A DNA stretch of 8,735 nucleotides from Lachnospiraceae bacterium (lineage in GTDB: Bacteria > Bacillota > Clostridia > Lachnospirales > Lachnospiraceae): positions 1-8,735 of the forward strand of contig JAILFQ010000283.1 in the NCBI GenBank assembly GCA_024697505.1, read 5' to 3'. The notes under the pieces are model-generated. The model worked only from the letters and a program-made list of their open reading frames with translations. It was not told the DNA's origin and ran no database searches. Below are positions 1 to 7,135 of the stretch, piece by piece. The position numbers and the translations under genes were made by a program. Within the stretch, counting starts at the first letter, position 1, and every line of letters begins with the position of its first letter.

Positions 1-10
1 ATCCAATTAT

Positions 11-30
11 ATTTAAAAAATATTTTAAAT
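11..30. promoter_or_regulatory. Upstream palindromic operator candidate of sdpR
   Basis: This is a 20-bp AT-only near-palindrome immediately upstream of the sdpR -35 element. Including the AG that follows each, it matches the copy at 75-96 at 19 of 22 bases; the differences are three central bases. Long AT-rich dyads of this kind are typical binding sites of ArsR/SdpR-type winged-helix dimers, so it is probably an autoregulatory operator. Binding by the adjacent repressor is inferred, not shown. Confidence 0.6.
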
Positions 31-35
31 AGTTG

Positions 36-64
36 TTGACGAGGAACTTTTAAAGTGCTATCTT
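36..64 (+). promoter_or_regulatory. Promoter of sdpR-sdpI
   Basis: A -35 element TTGACG (36-41) is followed, after a 17-bp spacer, by a -10 element TATCTT (59-64). This fits a sigma-A promoter with a start site near base 71. The two AT palindromes lie on either side: one ends 5 bp before the -35, the other begins just after the predicted start site. A TATATA at 66-71 could contribute, but its spacing from the -35 is poor. Confidence 0.6.
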
Positions 65-74
65 ATATATAACA

Positions 75-94
75 ATTTAAAAATATTTTTAAAT
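75..94. promoter_or_regulatory. Downstream palindromic operator of sdpR
   Basis: ATTTAAAAATATTTTTAAAT is a perfect 20-bp inverted repeat lying between the predicted transcription start and the sdpR coding region. A repressor bound here would block RNA polymerase escape. Its centre is 64 bp (about six helical turns) from the centre of the upstream copy, so both sites lie on the same face of the helix and could be bound cooperatively. Operator function is inferred from position, symmetry and duplication. Confidence 0.65.
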
Positions 95-102
95 AGCTTA
101 AA

Positions 103-387
103 ATGAGGGTGATAAAAATAGGAGATACAAATATATTTAAAGTCTTGTCCGATGGGCAGCGCAGAGACATACTTGTTATGCTTAAGAGTGGAAGGATGAA
201 TGCGGGAGAGATTGCGGAAAAGCTGGGGGTTACGCCGGCGGCATTGTCCTATCATTTGAAAATGCTGAAGGATGCGGACTTGATCATGGAGTACAGGCAA
301 AAAAACTTTATTTATTACGAGATCAACACAAGTGTTTTTAATGAGCTGATCTTGTGGATAAGCCAGTTTGGAGGGCGGGAAAAATGA
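103..387 (+). CDS. SdpR-like ArsR-family autorepressor
   Basis: The product is a small (94 aa) winged helix-turn-helix repressor of the ArsR/SmtB superfamily. The N-terminal signature NIFKVLSDGQRRDILVMLK (residues 10-28) is the family's first helix region. The HTH spans about 32-60, with recognition helix around TPAALSYHLKMLK (44-56), and a beta-wing at about 63-75. There are no cysteines, so the usual ArsR metal sites are absent, as in SdpR. It overlaps the sdpI-like gene by 4 bases (ATGA), the classic SdpR/SdpI arrangement. In Bacillus subtilis SdpR represses its own operon until SdpI, on sensing toxin, sequesters it at the membrane; the same circuit is inferred here. The start is uncertain: ATG 103 has no ribosome site upstream, whereas GAGGGTGAT (105-113) is a good site lying inside the frame, which suggests initiation a few codons later, possibly at ATA 118. 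Confidence 0.82.
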   Translation: MRVIKIGDTNIFKVLSDGQRRDILVMLKSGRMNAGEIAEKLGVTPAALSYHLKMLKDADLIMEYRQKNFIYYEINTSVFNELILWISQFGGREK

Positions 388-1106
388 GTACACAGGTGAC
401 TAAAAGAATAATGTGGATAATATCTTTTATTTCTCTTGTAGGAACGGCAGTTGCGGTTTTATTTTTGCCGGACAGCATACCTATGCATCGCGACTTTGCA
501 GGCAATATAGATCGCTGGGGGTCCAGGTACGAGAGCTTTATTTTTCCGGCAATTATCCTTCTTATGTCATTCCATTGGAATCTGTTTGTTATCCACTATG
601 AGAAAAAGGCGGGTAAAGCGGAAGATGAAAAAGAGGCGGCAGAGGCAAGGGCAAATGCCAAGGTTATTGGCATTGTAGGACTTGCCATGGCTGCGGTATT
701 TACAATAATGCAGGCTTTTGAACTGTACAATGACTACAAAATGACTTTGCCGGGCGCTTCTGTGCCGGAAATAGATACAGCAAGAATAAGCGGGATCATC
801 GCGGGGATTTTCCTTATTGTGCTTGGCAACTTTATGACCAAAACAAGAATTAACGGTACTGTGGGCGTTAGAGTCGGCTGGAGTATGTATAATGATAACA
901 CCTGGAGAAGAAGTAACCGTTTCGGTGCCTATGCTTATATAATTGTCGGACTGGTTTCGGTGGTTTTGGCAGCAGTTGTTGAAAAAACGCTTATTGCACT
1001 TGTTGGAATGCTTGTGCTTGTTCTTCTTGCAACCGGGGCAACCATTTGGTACGCTCATAAGGTTTATGTTCAGGAAATAAACAGCGAAAAAGCCGGTAAA
1101 GAATGA
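384..1106 (+). CDS. SdpI-family immunity-type membrane protein
   Basis: The product is a 240-aa polytopic membrane protein of the SdpI family. The N-terminal part (about 8-71) resembles DUF1648, with one helix and then the motif LPDSIPMHRDFAGNIDRWG (28-46). The C-terminal part is the SdpI domain, with the hallmark segment 161-181 (GVRVGW... then TWRRSNRFG) between helices. Predicted helices lie near 8-28, 52-71, 93-112, 135-152, 182-199 and 202-223. A charged cytoplasmic loop (73-92) is rich in Glu, Lys and Ala. Start ATG 384 was chosen because GGAGG (370-374) precedes it and it overlaps the sdpR stop; an upstream in-frame ATG at 354 lies inside sdpR and has no site. In B. subtilis SdpI protects against the SDP toxin and binds SdpR. 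No sdpABC toxin genes are visible here, so it is an orphan pair with an unknown inducer. Confidence 0.85.
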   Translation: MSTQVTKRIMWIISFISLVGTAVAVLFLPDSIPMHRDFAGNIDRWGSRYESFIFPAIILLMSFHWNLFVIHYEKKAGKAEDEKEAAEARANAKVIGIVGLAMAAVFTIMQAFELYNDYKMTLPGASVPEIDTARISGIIAGIFLIVLGNFMTKTRINGTVGVRVGWSMYNDNTWRRSNRFGAYAYIIVGLVSVVLAAVVEKTLIALVGMLVLVLLATGATIWYAHKVYVQEINSEKAGKE

Positions 1107-1114
1107 TATTTTTA

Positions 1115-1143
1115 TTGACACACAAATAGACCTATGCTATAAT
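1115..1143 (+). promoter_or_regulatory. Consensus promoter of the trp operon
   Basis: TTGACA (1115-1120), a 17-bp spacer and TATAAT (1138-1143) match the sigma-A consensus at every base. The start site should be near 1150, giving a leader of about 350 nt before trpE. The -35 lies only 8 bp after the stop codon of the sdpI-like gene. A maximal promoter suits an operon controlled mainly by termination in the leader. Confidence 0.9.
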
Positions 1144-1175
1144 TCTTTCAAATTTAATACTTTAATTTGCTAAAC

Positions 1176-1439
1176 CGATGATGCGGAGATAACGGCAATA
1201 ATGCCTTTACAGAGAGCCCGGGCGGCTGAGAGCCGGGTAAGAAACAAGTTGTCAAATGGACCGCTGAGGGTGCAGTCAAATGTGGGTTTCCGCAAAGTAT
1301 TCTGCAACGTAAGGCAAGCGTTAATTGCCGGAGATATGTAGGTATCTTTTAAGAGCACAGGTCATGCTGTGAAACAAGGTGGCACCGCGGATAGGTATAT
1401 TATTCGTCCTTGGCAGTTTTTCTGCCAAGGGCGTTTTTT
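1176..1439 (+). promoter_or_regulatory. Tryptophan T-box riboswitch
   Basis: This leader RNA senses uncharged tRNA-Trp and decides whether transcription reads into trpE. In Stem I, base helix GCGG (1183-1186) pairs with CCGC (1261-1264), and GAUAAC (1188-1193) pairs with GUUGUC (1248-1253). The 3' side of the loop between them reads AAAUGGA, placing the specifier UGG (Trp) at 1257-1259. The distal hairpin is CCCGG/CCGGG (1217-1221/1233-1237). Stem II is GCAG/CUGC (1272-1275/1302-1305). A Stem IIA/B pseudoknot has interleaved pairs AACG/CGUU (1306-1309/1319-1322) and GGCAA/UUGCC (1313-1317/1325-1329). Stem III is CACAG/CUGUG (1356-1360/1367-1371). The T-box sequence AAGGTGGCACCGCGG is at 1376-1390, and its UGGC would pair with a GCCA acceptor end, as expected for tRNA-Trp with G73. 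In the antiterminator, AAGG (1376-1379) pairs with CCTT (1408-1411), disrupting the terminator. Confidence 0.95.
1405..1439 (+). terminator. T-box-controlled intrinsic terminator
   Basis: A 12-bp stem (1405-1416 with 1422-1433, one G-U pair) has a TTTTT loop and is followed by six T residues. It is the terminator half of the T-box switch. Its 5' arm contains the CCTT that the antiterminator captures when uncharged tRNA is bound. It also ends any read-through transcript from the sdpR-sdpI unit. Confidence 0.93.
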
Positions 1440-1444
1440 GTTTT

Positions 1445-1481
1445 AAAAAGCTCCTTTGGCTGAAACAAAGGAGCTTTTTTT
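1445..1481 (+). terminator. Second terminator-like hairpin before trpE
   Basis: A perfect 14-bp stem (1445-1458 with 1466-1479) encloses a 7-base loop GCTGAAA. Its 3' arm ends in a run of seven T residues (1475-1481). By form it is an intrinsic terminator, and because the 5' arm begins with five A residues it would also work on the opposite strand. It lies between the T-box terminator and the trpE ribosome site, so every trp transcript must pass it. No T-box parts precede it and I cannot identify an antiterminator partner. It may be a second attenuation point or may simply stabilise the processed mRNA 5' end. Confidence 0.75.
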
Positions 1482-1497
1482 ATTACAGGAGGAAGAG

Positions 1498-2964
1498 ATG
1501 AACATTTTGCCAAGTTTAAGTAAAGTAAAAGAAATTGCGGCATCCGGCAAATACGACATATTGCCGGTAAGCACAGAAATTCTTTCTGACTTTACAACAC
1601 CTATCGAGACCATGAAGATCTTAAAAAATGTGTCCACCCATTGCTATATGCTGGAATCCGCCCAGGCAAATGAGGCTTTCGGCCGCTACACCTTTCTTGG
1701 CTTTGAACCAAAGCTTGAGATTACCTGCATAAAGGGGGAAATGAAAGTTGGAAACCTGACACTTCATACCGAAAATCCGTCAGACCGGCTTAGGAGTATT
1801 TTAAATGAGTATAAGAGTCCCCGCTTCGACTACCTGCCATCATTTACAGGGGGATTGGTGGGCTACTTTTCTTACGACTATCTGGGCTACAGCGAACCGA
1901 GCGTAAGATGCGAGTGCGAAGACAGCGAGGATTTTAAAGATGTGGACCTTATGCTCTTTGACAAGGTTATTGTTTTTGACAATCTAAGACAAAAGATAAT
2001 CCTTATTGCAAATATGAGCCTTAAAGATGTGGAAGTTGGCTACAACAAAGCGGTTATGGATCTAAAGCAGCTTGTTACCTTGCTTAAAGAAGGCAAAAAG
2101 AAGGAAGATGCAGGAGGAAAACTTCTTGGGGAAGTTACTCCCCTTTTTGATAAAGAAAAATTTTGCTCCATGGTGGAAAAGGCAAAACACCATATCCACG
2201 AGGGAGATATATTCCAGATTGTTCTTTCAAACCGGCTTTCCGCACCTTTTGAAGGCAGCCTTTTTAACACCTACAGGGTTCTGAGGACAATAAATCCTTC
2301 GCCATACATGTTCTATTTTTCCGGAACGGACGTAGAGGTGGCGGGGGCTTCACCGGAGACTCTTGTAAAGCTTGAAAACGGGGTGCTTCACACTTTTCCT
2401 CTGGCAGGCACAAGACCAAGGGGAGAAACGCCTGAGGAAGATAAGGCTCTGGAAGAAGACCTTCTTTCAGATAAAAAGGAACTGGCAGAGCACAACATGT
2501 TAGTGGACCTTGGAAGGAACGATCTTGGAAAGATAAGCAGGTTTGGAAGCGTGGAAGTGGAAAAGCTTCATTCCATTGAGCGCTTTTCCCATGTAATGCA
2601 CATAGGGTCCACTGTTAGAGGAATAATAGATGAAAAGCATGACGCTTTGGATGCGGTGGAGGCAGTGCTCCCCGCAGGAACCCTTTCAGGAGCGCCAAAG
2701 ATTATGGCCTGCCGCTTAATAGGGGAACTGGAAAACAATAAAAGAGGAATTTACGGCGGTGCCATAGGTTATATAGATTTTACAGGAAACATGGATACCT
2801 GTATTGCAATCCGCATTGCCTATAAGAAAAACGGCAAAGTGTTTGTAAGAAGCGGCGCGGGAATAGTTGCAGATTCCGTTCCGGAAAAGGAATATGAAGA
2901 ATGTCTTAATAAAGCAAAAGCATCATTAAAGGCATTAAAAGCAGCTCAGGAGGAAGAATTATGA
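1498..2964 (+). CDS. trpE: Anthranilate synthase component I
   Basis: TrpE converts chorismate to anthranilate, using ammonia delivered by TrpG; it is the first committed step of tryptophan synthesis in the cytoplasm. The 488-aa product has the normal family length. The N-terminal domain carries MLES (51-54), the LLES-type motif that binds feedback tryptophan, and FGRYTFLGFEP (61-71). NPSPYMF (266-272) is the second regulatory segment. The chorismate-binding domain shows LAGTRPRGE (302-310), AEHNMLVDLGRND (330-342), HIGSTVRG (368-375), PAGTLSGAPK (392-401) and RSGAGIVADS (451-460). ATG 1498 follows AGGAGG (1487-1492). An in-frame TTG at 1456 lies inside the second leader hairpin and was rejected. 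The gene ends in an ATGA overlap with trpG. Expression should be induced by tryptophan limitation through the T-box, and activity inhibited by tryptophan. Confidence 0.98.
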   Translation: MNILPSLSKVKEIAASGKYDILPVSTEILSDFTTPIETMKILKNVSTHCYMLESAQANEAFGRYTFLGFEPKLEITCIKGEMKVGNLTLHTENPSDRLRSILNEYKSPRFDYLPSFTGGLVGYFSYDYLGYSEPSVRCECEDSEDFKDVDLMLFDKVIVFDNLRQKIILIANMSLKDVEVGYNKAVMDLKQLVTLLKEGKKKEDAGGKLLGEVTPLFDKEKFCSMVEKAKHHIHEGDIFQIVLSNRLSAPFEGSLFNTYRVLRTINPSPYMFYFSGTDVEVAGASPETLVKLENGVLHTFPLAGTRPRGETPEEDKALEEDLLSDKKELAEHNMLVDLGRNDLGKISRFGSVEVEKLHSIERFSHVMHIGSTVRGIIDEKHDALDAVEAVLPAGTLSGAPKIMACRLIGELENNKRGIYGGAIGYIDFTGNMDTCIAIRIAYKKNGKVFVRSGAGIVADSVPEKEYEECLNKAKASLKALKAAQEEEL

Positions 2965-3530
2965 TCTTACTTATAGACAACTACGACAGCTTCTCCTACA
3001 ACCTCTTTCAGCTTGTGGGTGAAATAGAACCGGACATACGGGTTATCCGTAATGATGAACTGAGTGTGAAAGAAATAGACGCTCTTAAGCCTGAAAAGAT
3101 CATTCTTTCTCCCGGTCCGGGAAGACCGGAGGATGCAGGCGTGATAATTGATGTGGTTAAGGAGCTGGGCAGCAGATACCCCATACTTGGCGTTTGTCTG
3201 GGCCACCAGGCTATATGTGCCGCTTACGGTGCAAAGATAACTTACGCAAAGGAACTTATGCATGGGAAACAGTCGGATGTGGACTTTAACGGAAAATCCC
3301 CTGTTTTTGCGGGACTTCCGGGAACCGGCCCTGTTGCCAGGTATCATTCTCTTGCAGCAGACCCTGAAACAATGCCGGATTCTCTGTTTGTTACGGCTCT
3401 TACAAAAGACGGAGAGATAATGGCGGTTCAGCATAAGGAATATCCGGTATTCGGACTGCAATTCCATCCGGAATCCATAATGACCCCTTGCGGTAAACAA
3501 ATATTAAAAAATTTTATAAAGGAGATATAA
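2961..3530 (+). CDS. trpG: Anthranilate synthase component II (glutamine amidotransferase)
   Basis: TrpG hydrolyses glutamine and channels ammonia to TrpE. The 189-aa product is a stand-alone class I (triad) glutamine amidotransferase. Visible motifs are [12 protein letters not shown] (4-15), the oxyanion-loop segment [12 protein letters not shown] (49-60), the nucleophile elbow GVCLGHQAI with Cys79, and [10 protein letters not shown] with His169 and Glu171 completing the triad. It is not fused to TrpD, unlike the enterobacterial arrangement. The start overlaps the trpE stop (ATGA) with AGGAGG at 2948-2953, so 1:1 expression with trpE by translational coupling is likely. Such subunits sometimes also serve p-aminobenzoate synthase (PabA role). 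That cannot be decided from sequence, but the operon position supports the tryptophan role. Confidence 0.97.
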   Translation: MILLIDNYDSFSYNLFQLVGEIEPDIRVIRNDELSVKEIDALKPEKIILSPGPGRPEDAGVIIDVVKELGSRYPILGVCLGHQAICAAYGAKITYAKELMHGKQSDVDFNGKSPVFAGLPGTGPVARYHSLAADPETMPDSLFVTALTKDGEIMAVQHKEYPVFGLQFHPESIMTPCGKQILKNFIKEI

Positions 3531-3532
3531 AA

Positions 3533-4561
3533 ATGATAAAGGAAGCCATTGTAAAGATAGTAAATAAGGAAGACCTCTCTTATGAAGAGGCATACACAGT
3601 AATGAACGAGATCATGAACGGAGAAACAAGCGCAACGCAAAATGCAGCTTTTCTTGCGGCTCTTTCCACAAAAAGTGCCAGAGCGGAGACAACGGACGAG
3701 ATTGCGGGCTGCGCAGCTGCAATGAGAGAGCATGCAACCCGGGTTGATACCGGAATGGATCTTTTTGAAATTGTAGGTACAGGTGGAGATAACGCCCACA
3801 GCTTTAATATATCCACAACCTCAGCTCTTGTTGCGGCAGCAGGCGGTATGAAGGTGGCAAAGCACGGAAACAGGGCAGCTTCTTCAAAGTGCGGTACCGC
3901 AGACTGTCTGGAAGCCCTTGGCGTAAACATTCAGCAGAGTCCTGCAAGATGCGTGGAACTCTTAAAGGAAGTCGGCATGTGCTTCTTCTTTGCTCAAAAG
4001 TACCATACTTCCATGAAATATGTGGGCGCAATAAGAAAGGAACTGGGTTTCAGAACAGTTTTTAACATCCTTGGACCTCTTACAAATCCGGGCAGACCTT
4101 CCATGCAGCTTCTTGGAGTTTATGACGATTATCTTGTGGAGCCTCTTGCCCAGGTTCTTATAAACCTTGGTATCAAGAGAGGAATGGTCGTATACGGACA
4201 GGACAAGCTGGATGAAATATCCCTTAGTTCTCCTACAACGGTTTGCGAGATAAAAGACGGCTGGTTTAAGTCTACGGTTATCACGCCGGAAGATTTTGGC
4301 CTTAAAAGATGTAAGAAGGAAGACCTTGTGGGAGGTACTCCTGAGGAGAATGCAAAGATCACCCTTGGAATTTTAAAAGGTGAAAAGGGACCAAAAAGAG
4401 ACGCGGTTCTTATGAATGCAGGTGCTGCACTTTATATTGGCGGAAAAGCCGAAAGCTTAAAGGAAGGAATAGAACTTGCCGGCAGGATAATAGATTCCGG
4501 AAAGGCTCTTGAAACTTTAAACAAGCTTATTGAGGTAAGTAACCGCCCGGAGGTGGAGTAA
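3533..4561 (+). CDS. trpD: Anthranilate phosphoribosyltransferase
   Basis: TrpD transfers the phosphoribosyl group of PRPP to anthranilate, giving phosphoribosyl-anthranilate. The 342-aa product has the full family length. Key motifs are GTGGD (82-86), which binds PRPP pyrophosphate, NIST (92-95), and [12 protein letters not shown] (110-121), which contacts PRPP and anthranilate. The glycosyltransferase-3 helical N-terminal domain occupies about residues 1-65. It begins 2 bases after the trpG stop with a ribosome site AAAGGAGAT just before 3527. Its stop shares a base with the trpC start (TAATG). Confidence 0.97.
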   Translation: MIKEAIVKIVNKEDLSYEEAYTVMNEIMNGETSATQNAAFLAALSTKSARAETTDEIAGCAAAMREHATRVDTGMDLFEIVGTGGDNAHSFNISTTSALVAAAGGMKVAKHGNRAASSKCGTADCLEALGVNIQQSPARCVELLKEVGMCFFFAQKYHTSMKYVGAIRKELGFRTVFNILGPLTNPGRPSMQLLGVYDDYLVEPLAQVLINLGIKRGMVVYGQDKLDEISLSSPTTVCEIKDGWFKSTVITPEDFGLKRCKKEDLVGGTPEENAKITLGILKGEKGPKRDAVLMNAGAALYIGGKAESLKEGIELAGRIIDSGKALETLNKLIEVSNRPEVE

Positions 4562-5343
4562 TGACGATCCTTGACGAACTTTGTGAATATGCAAGGAAAA
4601 GAGTGGAGGAAACCAAAAAAAGGATTTCCGCAGAAGAGCTTAAAACCTTGGCTTACAAAATGGAGAAAGGGGATTTCCCCTTCGAAAAAGCTTTGAAAAA
4701 GCCGGGAATATCATTTATCTGCGAGTGCAAGAAGGCCTCCCCTTCCAAAGGACTTATTGCGGAAGACTTTCCTTATCTGCAGATCGCAAAGGAATACGAG
4801 GAGGCAGGTGCGGACTGCATTTCCGTACTCACGGAGCCTAAGTGGTTTCTTGGAAAGGACGACTACCTTAAGGAGATTGCCGGGGCGGTTTCCATACCTT
4901 GCCTTAGAAAAGACTTTACCGTAGACGAAATAATGCTCTATGAGGCTAAGATACTCGGCGCTTCTGCGGTTTTACTCATTTGCGCCGTTCTTGATGAAGA
5001 GACGCTTAAAAGATACAAGGAAATATGCGACTCTCTTGGCCTTTCCGCCCTTTTTGAAGCACATAACGAAGAAGAAGTTAAAAAGGCGCTTTCCTGTGGG
5101 GCACGTATCATTGGGGTTAATAACAGAAACCTTAAGGATTTTACGGTGGATACGGAAAACAGCGCAAAACTCAGAAAGCTTATTCCGCCGGAGGTGATCT
5201 TTGTCTCCGAAAGCGGCGTAAAGACCGGAGAAGATGTTAAGAAGCTTGAGAAAATAGGCGCAGACGCCGTTCTTATAGGTGAAACCCTTATGAGAGCAGG
5301 CAACAAGAAAGCTAAACTCATGGAACTTGGAGGTGGCAAATGA
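4561..5343 (+). CDS. trpC: Indole-3-glycerol-phosphate synthase
   Basis: TrpC closes the indole ring, converting carboxyphenylamino-deoxyribulose phosphate to indole-3-glycerol phosphate with loss of CO2 and water. The 260-aa product is a single-function (beta/alpha)8 barrel. Conserved active-site segments are CECKKASPSKG (54-64; Glu55 and Lys57), LRKDF (115-119; general-acid Lys117), ALFEAH with Glu166, GVNNRNL (185-191) and SESG (216-219). The phosphate site near VLIGETLM lies toward the C-terminus. It is separate from TrpF here, in contrast to the TrpC-TrpF fusion of Escherichia coli. A GGAGG at about 4549-4553 inside the end of trpD supplies the ribosome site. The stop overlaps the trpF start (ATGA). 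Confidence 0.97.
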   Translation: MTILDELCEYARKRVEETKKRISAEELKTLAYKMEKGDFPFEKALKKPGISFICECKKASPSKGLIAEDFPYLQIAKEYEEAGADCISVLTEPKWFLGKDDYLKEIAGAVSIPCLRKDFTVDEIMLYEAKILGASAVLLICAVLDEETLKRYKEICDSLGLSALFEAHNEEEVKKALSCGARIIGVNNRNLKDFTVDTENSAKLRKLIPPEVIFVSESGVKTGEDVKKLEKIGADAVLIGETLMRAGNKKAKLMELGGGK

Positions 5344-5948
5344 TAAAAATAAAACTTTGCGGACTTACAAGAGAATGCGACATAGAGGCGGCAAACGAAC
5401 TTAAACCTGAATATATAGGTTTTGTATTTGCAAAAAAGAGCAAAAGATATGTTACTCCGGAACGTGCAGGCATCTTAAAGGGACTGCTTTCGGACAAGAT
5501 AAAAGCGGTTGGAGTGTTTGTAAATGAAAGTCCTGAAGTTGTGGCGGACCTTTTAAACAAGGGTACTATAGACATGGCCCAGCTGCACGGAGACGAAGAT
5601 GAGAACTACATAACAGAACTTAGGGCCTTAACGGACAAAGCCATCATTAAAGCTTTTAAGGTGGAGAAAGAAGAGGACTTAAGGCTTGCAAGGATTTCCT
5701 CCGCAAATTATATTTTGCTGGATTCCGGAGCAGGGAGTGGAAAGACTTTTAACTGGGACATTCTTAAAAATGTAAACAGACCCTTTTTTCTTGCGGGAGG
5801 ATTATATCCGGAAAACGTTGGAGAAGCGGTGAAAAAGGCTATGCCTTACGCTGTGGATGTAAGTTCCGGCATAGAAAAGGACGGCTTTAAGGATAAGGAA
5901 AAAATGACGGCTTTTGTGGAAGCCATAAGAAAGGAAACATCATTATGA
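5340..5948 (+). CDS. trpF: Phosphoribosylanthranilate isomerase
   Basis: TrpF performs the Amadori rearrangement of phosphoribosyl-anthranilate. The 202-aa product is a small (beta/alpha)8 barrel. The N-terminal KLCGLTR holds the catalytic general base Cys7, and [14 protein letters not shown] (124-137) holds the general acid Asp128 and the phosphate-loop glycines. Other family marks are [14 protein letters not shown] (27-40), QLHGDE (81-86), [10 protein letters not shown] (151-160) and DVSSGIE (173-179). It overlaps trpC by 4 bases with GGAGGTGG (5329-5336) as ribosome site, and overlaps trpB by 4 bases. In the pathway it acts before TrpC, although its gene follows trpC. Confidence 0.97.
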   Translation: MIKIKLCGLTRECDIEAANELKPEYIGFVFAKKSKRYVTPERAGILKGLLSDKIKAVGVFVNESPEVVADLLNKGTIDMAQLHGDEDENYITELRALTDKAIIKAFKVEKEEDLRLARISSANYILLDSGAGSGKTFNWDILKNVNRPFFLAGGLYPENVGEAVKKAMPYAVDVSSGIEKDGFKDKEKMTAFVEAIRKETSL

Positions 5949-7135
5949 CAAATCCAAAGGGAAGATTCGGAATACATGGCGGACAGTACATTCCGGAAAC
6001 GCTTATGAATGCTGTGAACGAGCTTGAAGAAGCCTATGATCATTACAAAAACGACCCGGAGTTTAATAAAGAACTTACAGAACTATTAAATGAATATGCG
6101 GGCAGACCTTCAAGATTATACTATGCAGAGAAAATGACAAAGGACCTTGGCGGGGCAAAAATATATCTGAAAAGGGAAGACCTTAACCATACCGGTGCCC
6201 ATAAAATAAACAATGTTTTGGGACAGGCCCTTCTTGCAAAAAAGATGGGAAAAACAAGGCTTATTGCAGAAACCGGTGCGGGCCAGCATGGAGTTGCAAC
6301 CGCAACGGCGGCAGCTCTTATGGGCATGGAATGTGTAGTTTTTATGGGTGAGGAAGACACAAAGCGCCAGGCGCTTAATGTGTACAGAATGAGGCTTCTT
6401 GGGGCGGAGGTCATACCTGTAAAAACAGGCACCGCAACACTTAAAGACGCGGTTTCCGAGGCAATGAGGGAATGGACAAGAAGAATAAGCGACACTCATT
6501 ACTGCCTGGGGTCTGTAATGGGGCCACATCCTTTCCCTACAATTGTAAGAGATTTTCAGGCTGTAATCTCAAAAGAGATAAAGGAACAAATGCTTGAAAA
6601 GGAAGGCAGACTTCCGGATGCGGTAATTGCCTGTGTTGGAGGCGGCTCCAACGCAATCGGAAGTTTCTACAATTTTATAAATGATGAAAGTGTAGAGCTT
6701 ATAGGCTGTGAGGCTGCCGGAAGAGGGATTGATACCTTTGAAACCGCAGCTACCATATCCACCGGAAAACTTGGCATCTTCCACGGAATGAAGTCATATT
6801 TCTGTCAGGATAAGTATGGGCAGATAGCTCCTGTTTATTCCATATCGGCAGGCCTGGACTATCCGGGGGTGGGACCTGAACATGCAGACCTTTACGACAG
6901 AGGAAGGGCAAAGTATGTTCCGGTTACAGATGATGAGGCGGTTAATGCCTTTGAGTATCTTGCAAAAACAGAGGGGATAATACCTGCAATAGAATCCGCT
7001 CATGCGGTGGCTTATGCCATGAAACTTGCACCTTCGATGGATAAAGATAAGATCATTGTTATAACTGTTTCCGGCAGAGGAGATAAAGACTGTGCCGCAA
7101 TTGCACGTTACAGAGGGGAGGATATTCATGAGTAA
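5945..7135 (+). CDS. trpB: Tryptophan synthase beta chain
   Basis: TrpB condenses indole with serine to make tryptophan, using pyridoxal phosphate. The 396-aa product is the classic TrpB1 type that forms an alpha2beta2 complex with TrpA. Residues align closely with the Salmonella numbering: Lys87 (in HTGAHKINN) is the Schiff-base lysine and Glu109 (in AETGAGQHG) the catalytic acid. The phosphate loop GGGSNA is at 232-237, and Ser376 (in SGRGDKD) is the residue near the pyridine nitrogen. The start overlaps the trpF stop (ATGA), with AAGGA at 5931-5935 as ribosome site. It ends with an 8-base overlap with trpA. No key residue is missing. Confidence 0.98.
   Translation: MTNPKGRFGIHGGQYIPETLMNAVNELEEAYDHYKNDPEFNKELTELLNEYAGRPSRLYYAEKMTKDLGGAKIYLKREDLNHTGAHKINNVLGQALLAKKMGKTRLIAETGAGQHGVATATAAALMGMECVVFMGEEDTKRQALNVYRMRLLGAEVIPVKTGTATLKDAVSEAMREWTRRISDTHYCLGSVMGPHPFPTIVRDFQAVISKEIKEQMLEKEGRLPDAVIACVGGGSNAIGSFYNFINDESVELIGCEAAGRGIDTFETAATISTGKLGIFHGMKSYFCQDKYGQIAPVYSISAGLDYPGVGPEHADLYDRGRAKYVPVTDDEAVNAFEYLAKTEGIIPAIESAHAVAYAMKLAPSMDKDKIIVITVSGRGDKDCAAIARYRGEDIHE

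Noticed and set aside
567..1121. Long minus-strand frame opposite the sdpI-like gene
   Set aside because: It is the antisense of a clear membrane-protein gene, matches no family I recognise and has no ribosome site context.
1456..1497. Upstream TTG extension of trpE by 14 codons
   Set aside because: It lies inside the second leader hairpin, has no ribosome site, and the ATG at 1498 has AGGAGG at ideal spacing.
1150..1497. Classical trp leader peptide attenuator or TRAP binding site
   Set aside because: I found no short ORF with tandem UGG codons and no regular series of GAG/UAG triplets. The T-box elements explain the leader.
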